Positions 1-5,120 of a stretch of 5,120 bases of DNA are shown piece after piece. The position numbers were made by a program, and so were the translations under genes. Origin of the DNA: an uncultured Lachnospiraceae bacterium (lineage in GTDB: Bacteria > Bacillota > Clostridia > Lachnospirales > Lachnospiraceae); assembly GCA_946639085.1 (NCBI GenBank), contig CAMPBP010000120.1, forward strand, positions 1 to 5,120, given 5' to 3'. Under the pieces are notes generated by a model. That model saw only the letters and a list, made by a program, of their open reading frames with translations, did not search any database and was not told the DNA's origin. The first letter of the stretch is position 1; each line of letters starts with the position of its first letter.

Positions 1-510
1 ACATCTTCGTCTCACGAAAGATGCTCCATCATCGAAGTTATGGGACGTAACGCCGGTTACATTGCACTCTGGGGCGGTGTCGCATGCGGTGCGGAGGATG
101 TTCTTTTGCCCGAAAAGTATGACTTTAATGAGCAGACCCTTGTTAACAACATAATCGCCAACAGAAAGAAAGGTAAGACACACCACCTTATCATCAACGC
201 GGAAGGTATCGGACACTCCACATCCATGGCCCGAAGGATCGAAGCCGCAACGGGTATCGAGACGAGAGCTACGATACTCGGTTACATGCAGCGTGGCGGA
301 AGTCCCACATGTAAAGACAGATATTATGCTTCGATCATGGGCGCATATGCCGCAGATATACTTGCGGAAGGCAAAACTATGCGTGCTGTATGCTATCGTT
401 TCGGTCAGTTCACCGACTACGATATCGACGAAGCATTGGCAATGGAGAAGACGATCAATCCTTACCAGTACGAGGTAAGCCGCCTTCTTTCAAGAAATGA
501 AAGTGTATGA
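1..510 (+). CDS. pfkA: ATP-type 6-phosphofructokinase, C-terminal part (5' end outside window)
   Basis: Phosphorylates fructose 6-phosphate to fructose 1,6-bisphosphate, the committed step of glycolysis, in the cytoplasm. The frame is open from base 1, so the first ATG (base 40) is internal: it is the Met of the MGR substrate motif. Visible are 169 codons, roughly the C-terminal half of a protein usually about 320 residues long. By alignment from memory to E. coli PfkA, these fructose 6-phosphate ligands are present: SSHER Arg (visible codon 7, E. coli R162), MGR (14-16, M169-R171), AEG Glu (68, E222), ETR Arg (89, R243) and QRGG Arg (98, R252). The position of E. coli H249 is Tyr (codon 95, in LGYMQRGG). 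The N-terminal GGDGS/GGDDS segment that separates ATP from PPi enzymes is outside the window, so ATP use is inferred from overall resemblance. The stop TGA (508-510) overlaps the next ATG as ATGA, suggesting translational coupling. Confidence 0.93.
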   Translation, partial: TSSSHERCSIIEVMGRNAGYIALWGGVACGAEDVLLPEKYDFNEQTLVNNIIANRKKGKTHHLIINAEGIGHSTSMARRIEAATGIETRATILGYMQRGGSPTCKDRYYASIMGAYAADILAEGKTMRAVCYRFGQFTDYDIDEALAMEKTINPYQYEVSRLLSRNESV

Positions 511-2327
511 TAGTATCTTGTGACAACAAACAGGTCAAAAGAATAGCGAAGCTTTTAAAGAGCGCAAAGTACAGAAGAGAAGAGGGTGTCTTCGTTGTGG
601 AAGGCATAAGAGCCTTCTTGGAAGTGCCCGCCGAACGCATCGAAAGTGTCTTTGTATCGGAAAGCTTAAGTGCCGATCCCGGTATAAAGAAGCGTCTTAA
701 CTCTTTACCGACGGAAGTCTTAAAAGACGACGTGTTTCAAAAGGTTAGCGATACGGTAACGGCTCAGGGGGTGCTCGCCGTTGTAAAAATGAACGAGTAC
801 GATCTTGACAGTCTCATTAAAGAAGACGGGCTTTACCTTGTGCTTGAAACGATCCAGGATCCGGGCAATCTCGGGACCATCATAAGAACCGCCGAGGGCG
901 CGGGAGTAGACGCCGTGATCATGAGCAAAGACACGGTGGACATCTACAGTCCTAAAGTCGTAAGAGCAACAATGGGAGCATTATTCAGAGAGCCATTTGT
1001 ATACGCGGAAGACTTAAGCGCTGCGGTTAAAAAGCTTCAATCCAAAGGTATTAAATGTTACGCTGCCCATCTTAAGGGTGAGAGAACATTTTGGGAGGAA
1101 GATTTTATTAAAGGTACCGCATTTTTTATCGGGAATGAGGGAAACGGCTTAAGCGATGATCTTTCAAGCAAGGCCGACAAACTCATAAAGATCCCGATGG
1201 AAGGACAACTTGAATCGTTAAACGCGGCAGTGAGCGCGTCGCTTCTGGGTTACGAAGCGAAGAGACAGAGAACATTAAGAGGCTTTATCGCGGTCATTGC
1301 GGCAGCGGGGCTCATGGGTCTTTTCTCACTTAACGCTTATGCCGATCCCGCCTCGAAGATATTGCAGGACGAGAGCGTCGGAGCCATGGTGGTTTTCGAT
1401 CCTCACGCTTACAACGATGAGTCGACAGACAAGCTGGGCATCGAAGTCGATGATGAGATCCCCGACACGGAAAGCTCCAATCTTGTAATGGCCAACGTTA
1501 AATCGGCGCTTCACGTACGTGCCAAGGCAGACATCGATTCCGAGATAGTCGGAAAGATATACAAAGACTGTGGCGGCAAGGTGCTTGAACGCGGCGAGGA
1601 ATGGAGCCTTATCGAAACGGGCGAGCTGGTGGGCTGGGCAAGCAACGAGTATCTTTTGTTTGACGAAGAAGCCGAAGAACTGGCAAGAGAAGTAGGTTTC
1701 GTGAACGCGGTGGTGATCGATACCGCGGTATACGTACGTTCCGCTCCGAACTACAACGCACCCATTCTCGGCATCATGAGTCAGAACGCCATCGCCGAAG
1801 TCATTAACGACGGTGAATCCAGATGGGTCGAGATCGCTTACGGCGACGAGAACGGATTTGTCCCCGCCGCAAACGTGAAGATCAAGTTCGAGGTTGACCA
1901 CGGCGAAACCATGGCAATGATCAAAGAAAGAAAACGTCAGGAAGAAGAAGCAAGACTCGCGCTCATAAGACAGCGTGAATCAATGCAGTCCGACGAGAAT
2001 GTACAAAGACTTCTCGGCGCCCTCATTCAGTGTGAGGCGGGAGGAGAACCTTACGAAGGCATGCTTGCCGTAGGCGCGGTGGTAATGAACCGTGTACGAA
2101 GCGGAGCATATCCTTCAACGGTTTACGATGTAATTTATGCTTCGGGTCAGTTCACACCCGCGAAAACGGGTTCTTTGTCCCGTGTTTACAACAACGGACC
2201 AAAGCAGATATGTGTACAGGCCGCCATCGAAGCACTTAACGGATATACAAACGTAGGAGACATGACACACTTCAGACGTGCAGGCACGAAGGAAGGCTAC
2301 GTCATCGGTCACCACGTATTCTATTAA
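507..2327 (+). CDS. TrmH/SpoU RNA 2'-O-methyltransferase fused to SH3-SH3-SleB cell wall hydrolase
   Basis: One uninterrupted 606-residue frame holds two proteins that are normally separate. Residues 1 to about 256 form a full TrmH/SpoU SAM-dependent 2'-O-ribose methyltransferase: an N-terminal substrate-binding domain (about 5-95, with EGVFVVEG at 26-33), then the knotted catalytic domain with motif 1 ([11 protein letters not shown], 117-127), motif 2 (IGNEGNGL, 208-215) and motif 3 ([13 protein letters not shown], 229-241). Residues 252-279 form a signal peptide or membrane anchor ending in AYA. An acidic linker (about 280-325) follows, then two bacterial SH3 repeats (about 326-385 and 399-457; LHVRAK and VYVRSAP mark them), a charged probably helical linker (466-492) and a SleB/CwlJ-type Hydrolase_2 domain (498-606) with the presumed catalytic Glu510 in [11 protein letters not shown] and the terminal IGHHVFY block. 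Each half is complete against its family. The start overlaps the pfkA stop by ATGA and no strong Shine-Dalgarno is visible. The specific RNA target cannot be told. The fusion could be real or a merger of two genes. Confidence 0.88.
   Translation: MIVSCDNKQVKRIAKLLKSAKYRREEGVFVVEGIRAFLEVPAERIESVFVSESLSADPGIKKRLNSLPTEVLKDDVFQKVSDTVTAQGVLAVVKMNEYDLDSLIKEDGLYLVLETIQDPGNLGTIIRTAEGAGVDAVIMSKDTVDIYSPKVVRATMGALFREPFVYAEDLSAAVKKLQSKGIKCYAAHLKGERTFWEEDFIKGTAFFIGNEGNGLSDDLSSKADKLIKIPMEGQLESLNAAVSASLLGYEAKRQRTLRGFIAVIAAAGLMGLFSLNAYADPASKILQDESVGAMVVFDPHAYNDESTDKLGIEVDDEIPDTESSNLVMANVKSALHVRAKADIDSEIVGKIYKDCGGKVLERGEEWSLIETGELVGWASNEYLLFDEEAEELAREVGFVNAVVIDTAVYVRSAPNYNAPILGIMSQNAIAEVINDGESRWVEIAYGDENGFVPAANVKIKFEVDHGETMAMIKERKRQEEEARLALIRQRESMQSDENVQRLLGALIQCEAGGEPYEGMLAVGAVVMNRVRSGAYPSTVYDVIYASGQFTPAKTGSLSRVYNNGPKQICVQAAIEALNGYTNVGDMTHFRRAGTKEGYVIGHHVFY
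1260..1343 (+). other. Signal peptide / membrane anchor segment at the methyltransferase-hydrolase junction
   Basis: Codons 252-279 of the 606-residue ORF. The positive run KRQR..R (252-258) precedes a hydrophobic core (about 260-275), then LNAYA (275-279) followed by Asp280. This is a classic n-h-c signal peptide with an A-x-A signal peptidase I site. It begins directly where TrmH-family proteins normally end (YEAKRQR). The expected topology is N-in/C-out, either anchored or cleaved after Ala279. The nearest upstream in-frame start-type codons are ATG 1197 (inside motif 3) and GTG 1230, neither with a well-spaced Shine-Dalgarno; CTG 1245 is a remote possibility. Function is inferred from the residue pattern only. 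Confidence 0.8.
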
Positions 2328-2335
2328 TTGGGAGA

Positions 2336-2342
2336 GAGGGAG
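2336..2342 (+). promoter_or_regulatory. Ribosome binding site of argF
   Basis: The purine run GAGGGAG ends 7 nt before the ATG at 2350. It fixes the argF start there rather than at the in-frame ATG 2278, which lies inside the 3' end of the hydrolase gene and would add 24 residues with no family counterpart. Confidence 0.8.
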
Positions 2343-2349
2343 AAAGAAA

Positions 2350-3351
2350 ATGAATTTATACGGACGCGATTTTTTGAAATTACTTGATTACACACCCGAA
2401 GAGATTCAGGGTCTCGTTGATCTTGCAGCAGATCTTAAGGCTAAGAAGAAAGCCGGCGAACCCGTTGATAAGCTTCGCGGAAAGAACGTAGCTCTTATCT
2501 TTGAAAAGACCAGTACACGTACAAGATGTTCTTTCGAAGTAGCAGCCAACGATCTCGGAATGGGTTCCACATATCTTGAGCCCGCAAGCTCGCAGATAGG
2601 TAAGAAAGAAAGCATCGCCGATACCGCGCGTGTTTTAAGCCGTATGTTTGACGGTATCGAGTACAGAGGCTTCGAGCAGTCAATTGTTGAAGAACTTGCA
2701 CGTTACGCTACCGTACCCGTATGGAACGGCTTAACGAACGAGTTTCATCCTACCCAGATGCTGGCAGATCTTTTGACCATCCGGGAGCATTTCGGACATA
2801 CAAAAGGCATTAAGCTTACATACATGGGTGATGCCCGTTACAACATGGCAAACTCCCTCATGGTAACCTGTGCAAAGATGGGTATGCACTTTACCGCATG
2901 CTCCAACAAGAACTACTTCCCCGATCCCGCACTCGTTAAACAGTGCGAAGAGATTGCAAAGACTACCGGCGGAAGCATCAGACTTACCGAGGATGCAATG
3001 GAAGGCACAAAGGGCGTTGACGTTATCTACACCGACGTTTGGGTATCCATGGGCGAGCCCGTAGCAGTCTGGGATGAACGTATCCGTGCCCTTTCACCTT
3101 ATCAGGTAAACAAAGCCATCATGGACAACGCAGGTCCCAAGGCGGTATTCCTTCACTGCTTACCCGCATACCACGATCTCAAGACTCAGATCGGCAAGGA
3201 AATGGGCGAGAAGTTTGGCCGCACCGAGATGGAAGTTACCGACGAGGTATTCGAGTCATCTCAGAGCCTTGTATTTGACGAGGCCGAGAACCGTATGCAC
3301 ACCATCAAAGCCGTTATGGCAGCAACATTGTCTGAGGAGTTTAACAAATAA
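2350..3351 (+). CDS. argF: Ornithine carbamoyltransferase
   Basis: Transfers the carbamoyl group from carbamoyl phosphate to ornithine, giving citrulline and phosphate, in cytoplasmic arginine synthesis. The 333-residue length is normal. In order: the carbamoyl-phosphate loop STRTR (residues 55-59), EFHPTQ (131-136), the ornithine-loop signature SMG (233-235, in DVWVSMGE), HCLP (269-272) with the active-site Cys270, and the C-terminal [12 protein letters not shown] block (316-327). It resembles the E. coli ArgF/ArcB class closely along its length. The start at 2350 has a good Shine-Dalgarno and gives the expected N-terminus ([14 protein letters not shown]). It lies 22 nt after the hydrolase stop and its TAA overlaps the next ATG by one base. 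No arc or arg neighbours are visible, so a catabolic role (arcB) cannot be excluded by sequence; the anabolic name is the default. No ArgR operator is recognisable in the short upstream gap, so expression may follow the upstream genes. Confidence 0.95.
   Translation: MNLYGRDFLKLLDYTPEEIQGLVDLAADLKAKKKAGEPVDKLRGKNVALIFEKTSTRTRCSFEVAANDLGMGSTYLEPASSQIGKKESIADTARVLSRMFDGIEYRGFEQSIVEELARYATVPVWNGLTNEFHPTQMLADLLTIREHFGHTKGIKLTYMGDARYNMANSLMVTCAKMGMHFTACSNKNYFPDPALVKQCEEIAKTTGGSIRLTEDAMEGTKGVDVIYTDVWVSMGEPVAVWDERIRALSPYQVNKAIMDNAGPKAVFLHCLPAYHDLKTQIGKEMGEKFGRTEMEVTDEVFESSQSLVFDEAENRMHTIKAVMAATLSEEFNK
3334..3339 (+). promoter_or_regulatory. Ribosome binding site of the small gene after argF, inside argF
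   Basis: GAGGAG ends 11 nt before the ATG at 3351. It lies within the last codons of argF. Together with the TAATG stop-start overlap this suggests re-initiation by ribosomes finishing argF. Confidence 0.6.
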
Positions 3352-3695
3352 TGGCTGAAACGGTTGTTTGTGCTGCAAACGCGTACGAAGAAAAATATTA
3401 CTTAAATCCGTTATTCGAGAAAATGCCCGAGTCGGTGAAAAATGAACTCAAGATAATCAGTGTTCTTTTTACCGAAGAAGTTGGTGGAATTTTTACCATA
3501 GGTTTCGACGAAGACGGAGAACTTAAGTTTACGACACAGGCGTCGGACGACGACTTCATGTACGACGACATCGCCGCAGGATTATTGGTAAGCAAGATCC
3601 GTGCGACAAGACAGGAGTTTTTGGAGTCCCTAAACCTTTATTACCGCGCTTTTGTGTTAAAAGAAGATCTTAGCAGTTTGCTGGAAGAGGAATAA
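3351..3695 (+). CDS. Small conserved acidic protein (resembles DUF6145 family), function unknown
   Basis: A 114-residue soluble protein with no signal peptide, membrane segment or recognisable catalytic motif. It begins [20 protein letters not shown], has a central strand-rich stretch (about 39-62: [20 protein letters not shown]), an acidic Asp run (SDDDFMYDD, about 65-73), and a C-terminal helical part with [11 protein letters not shown] ending in an acidic tail (LLEEE). The [15 protein letters not shown] pattern suggests a beta hairpin. I recall similar short proteins in Lachnospiraceae annotated as DUF6145; that number is from memory and unchecked. The start is supported by the TAATG overlap with argF and an upstream GAGGAG. 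Only 2 nt separate its stop from coaX, so it is embedded in the operon. Codon use looks like its neighbours, so it is a genuine gene rather than a chance frame. No function is assigned. Confidence 0.85.
   Translation: MAETVVCAANAYEEKYYLNPLFEKMPESVKNELKIISVLFTEEVGGIFTIGFDEDGELKFTTQASDDDFMYDDIAAGLLVSKIRATRQEFLESLNLYYRAFVLKEDLSSLLEEE
3683..3691 (+). promoter_or_regulatory. Ribosome binding site of coaX
   Basis: GGAAGAGGA overlaps the last codons of the preceding small gene and ends 6 nt before the coaX ATG at 3698, an optimal spacing. Confidence 0.8.
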
Positions 3696-3697
3696 TT

Positions 3698-4468
3698 ATG
3701 GTCCTTGTAATCGATGTAGGAAATACAAATATCACTTTCGGAGTGTACAAAAAGACCGAGCTTGTCACCACCTTTAGAATGATGTCCAACGTGTCCCGCA
3801 CCTCCGATGAATACGGAATGATGATAACGGCACTTCTTGACAACAACGGTGTGCCAAAAGAAAAGATAAGCGGCGCCATCATCGCAAGCGTTGTGCCTAA
3901 CCTTATGCACGCCCTCACCGGCGCAGTTACCAAATACATAAAGGTTAAGCCCATGGTGGTAGGACCCGGCACCAAGACAGGTATCAAGATAGTGACCGAG
4001 AATCCCCGTGAGATCGGCGCAGACAGAATAGTCGACGCTGTAGGAGCCTACGAGAAATACGGCGGCCCGGTGCTGGTGCTTGATTTCGGTACCGCCACGA
4101 CATACGATCTTGTCACCGACAAGGGAGAATTTGCCGCAGGTATTACCGCTCCCGGCATCAAGATCTCTGCCAAAGCTCTTTGGAACGACACCGCAAAACT
4201 TCCGGAGATCGAAATAAAGAAACCCAAGTCCATACTTGCCCAGGAAACCATATCCTCCATGCAGGCGGGTCTCGTGTACGGCCAGATCGGTCAGACCGAG
4301 TACATCATCAAATGCGTGAAAGAAGAAAGCGGATTTGACAACTTAAAGGTGGTATCCACCGGCGGACTTGGAAGACTCATTTCCGACGAGACCGATATGA
4401 TCGACGTTTACGATGCGGCCCTCACCCTTGACGGACTTCGCATCATATACGAAAAGAACGCTAAGTAA
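3698..4468 (+). CDS. coaX: Type III pantothenate kinase
   Basis: Phosphorylates pantothenate with ATP to 4'-phosphopantothenate, the first step of coenzyme A synthesis, in the cytoplasm. CoaX belongs to the ASKHA (acetate/sugar kinase-Hsc70-actin) fold and family members are typically feedback-insensitive to CoA and need a monovalent cation. The 256-residue length is normal. Motifs seen: phosphate-1 loop DVGNTN (residues 6-11), ASVVPN (63-68), GADR with the likely catalytic Asp109 (107-110), phosphate-2 motif DFGTATT (129-135), AAGITAPG (146-153), STGGLG (220-225) and the C-terminal [11 protein letters not shown] block (242-252). The ATG sits 6 nt after a strong Shine-Dalgarno and gives the standard N-terminus starting just before the first phosphate loop. 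It follows the small unknown gene by 2 nt and precedes dusB by 28 nt. A coaX-dusB neighbourhood is common in Firmicutes as I recall it. No type I or II kinase features are present. Confidence 0.96.
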   Translation: MVLVIDVGNTNITFGVYKKTELVTTFRMMSNVSRTSDEYGMMITALLDNNGVPKEKISGAIIASVVPNLMHALTGAVTKYIKVKPMVVGPGTKTGIKIVTENPREIGADRIVDAVGAYEKYGGPVLVLDFGTATTYDLVTDKGEFAAGITAPGIKISAKALWNDTAKLPEIEIKKPKSILAQETISSMQAGLVYGQIGQTEYIIKCVKEESGFDNLKVVSTGGLGRLISDETDMIDVYDAALTLDGLRIIYEKNAK

Positions 4469-4486
4469 TTTATCCCTAACGTGGGC

Positions 4487-4490
4487 GGAG
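4487..4490 (+). promoter_or_regulatory. Ribosome binding site deciding the TTG start of dusB
   Basis: GGAG, within GGCGGAGAAG, ends 6 nt before TTG 4497. No in-frame ATG exists upstream, and the first internal one (4545, in APMAG) falls within the FMN-binding motif. The site therefore identifies TTG as the start. Confidence 0.75.
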
Positions 4491-4496
4491 AAGACA

Positions 4497-5120
4497 TTGC
4501 AGATAGGAAATGTTACTTTAAAAAACAACATATTCTTGGCACCGATGGCAGGAGTTTCAGACCTGCCATTTCGCTTGCTGTGCTCTGAGTACGGCGCGGG
4601 CATGGTCTGCATGGAGATGATCTCCGCAAAGGCCGTTCATTACAACAACAAAAACACGGAGACGTTACTTCAGATCCACGAAGGCGAGGCACCTGTATCC
4701 TGTCAGCTTTTCGGTAACGACCCGAAACTTATGGCTGAGATAGCCAAACGCATCGAGGAAAGACCTTTCGCGGTGCTTGATATAAACATGGGCTGCCCCG
4801 TGCCGAAGGTAGTCAACAACCACGAAGGCTCGTATCTTATGAAGGAGCCGAAGCTGGTTTATGAGATAGTAAAAGAGATCTCGGGGGCGATCTCAAAGCC
4901 CGTTACCGTAAAGATAAGAAAAGGTTTTGACGAAGCGCATGTAAACGCCGTCGAAGTGGCACGCGCGGCCGAAGAGGGCGGAGCGTCAGCCATTGCGGTT
5001 CACGGCCGCACGAGAGAGCAGTATTACTCCGGCAAAGCCGATTGGAGCATCATAAAGGCGGTAAAGGAAGCGGTATCGGTTCCCGTCATCGGAAATGGTG
5101 ACGTTATTGACGGAGCAAGC
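4497..5120 (+). CDS. dusB: tRNA-dihydrouridine synthase, N-terminal part (runs off window end)
   Basis: FMN-dependent enzyme that reduces specific uridines in tRNA to dihydrouridine using NADPH. The first 208 codons are visible; the family is usually about 320-340 residues. Reading from TTG 4497, the protein begins MQIGNVTLKNNIFLAPMAG, the expected Dus N-terminus. Motifs of the TIM-barrel domain: APMAGVSD (residues 15-22, FMN), QLFGNDP (70-76), DINMGCPVPKV (95-105) with the catalytic Cys100, VKIRKG (138-143) with Lys139 at the usual FMN position, VHGRTREQYYSGKADW (168-183) and GNGDV (199-203). The TTG start is chosen for its Shine-Dalgarno and because no ATG fits. It lies 28 nt after coaX with no terminator between, so it is probably co-transcribed. 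The DusB subfamily is assigned by overall resemblance (GCPVPK, HGRTREQ); substrate positions in tRNA cannot be told. In the stretch after the Cys, NHEGSYLMK has Tyr where I expect Ala or another small residue. Confidence 0.95.
   Translation, partial: MQIGNVTLKNNIFLAPMAGVSDLPFRLLCSEYGAGMVCMEMISAKAVHYNNKNTETLLQIHEGEAPVSCQLFGNDPKLMAEIAKRIEERPFAVLDINMGCPVPKVVNNHEGSYLMKEPKLVYEIVKEISGAISKPVTVKIRKGFDEAHVNAVEVARAAEEGGASAIAVHGRTREQYYSGKADWSIIKAVKEAVSVPVIGNGDVIDGAS

Noticed and set aside
1512..1740. ACGTACGT occurring twice (1512-1521 as a perfect 10-nt palindrome, and 1731-1739)
   Set aside because: Both copies encode the same VR motif (HVRA and YVRS) at the equivalent position of the two SH3 repeats, so they reflect the protein repeat and codon choice rather than an operator.
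1326..1901. A 191-codon open frame on the minus strand opposite the SH3 region
   Set aside because: It lies wholly antisense to well-conserved SH3-coding sequence, its translation resembles no family I know, and it is explained as a shadow of the codon bias of the + strand gene.
2164..2186. Small inverted repeat ACGGG...CCCGT followed by a few T's, terminator-like
   Set aside because: The stem is only 5 bp with a long loop, no real T-tract follows, and it lies inside the conserved hydrolase domain well before the stop codon.
2278..2349. Upstream in-frame ATG extension of argF
   Set aside because: It would overlap the hydrolase C-terminus, adds residues with no family counterpart, and the ATG at 2350 has a proper Shine-Dalgarno and the expected N-terminus.
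4469..4496. Possible terminator or promoter between coaX and dusB
   Set aside because: The 28-nt gap contains no inverted repeat with a T-run and no convincing -35/-10 pair; it mainly holds the dusB ribosome binding site.
4343..4612. Minus-strand 89-codon open frame spanning the coaX end and dusB start
   Set aside because: It is antisense to the conserved ends of two real genes, has no recognisable product, and is a chance frame.

Overview
The window looks like chromosomal, core-type DNA from a low-to-mid GC Firmicute of class Clostridia, most likely Lachnospiraceae. This placement is an inference from protein resemblance: clostridial-style phosphofructokinase and DusB sequences, a small acidic protein of a type I associate with Lachnospiraceae, and an SH3-SH3-SleB cell wall hydrolase. 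There is no mobile element, CRISPR array, RNA gene or phage signature.

All six genes lie on the + strand and are packed almost without gaps: the 3' part of pfkA (1-510); a 606-codon ORF (507-2327) joining a TrmH/SpoU-type RNA 2'-O-methyltransferase to a secreted SH3-SH3-SleB cell wall hydrolase; argF (2350-3351); a small conserved protein (3351-3695); coaX (3698-4468); and the 5' part of dusB (4497 to the window end). Junctions are a 4-nt ATGA overlap, a 22-nt gap, a 1-nt TAATG overlap, a 2-nt gap and a 28-nt gap. I see no terminator or convincing promoter in the gaps, so the region reads as one transcription unit with several translationally coupled joints. No stretch over 300 bases lacks a gene.

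The functions are mixed housekeeping: glycolysis (PfkA), RNA modification (the methyltransferase half and DusB), envelope remodelling (SleB half), arginine/citrulline metabolism (ArgF) and the first step of CoA synthesis (CoaX). They do not form one pathway; co-transcription is the main link.

The standout is the 507-2327 ORF. A complete cytoplasmic methyltransferase runs, with no stop codon and no ATG or TTG restart, into a textbook signal peptide (positive residues, hydrophobic core, AYA cleavage site) and then a complete extracytoplasmic hydrolase. It is either an unusual inside-to-outside fusion protein or two genes merged by a deletion in the strain or the assembly. A simple one-base error does not explain it well.
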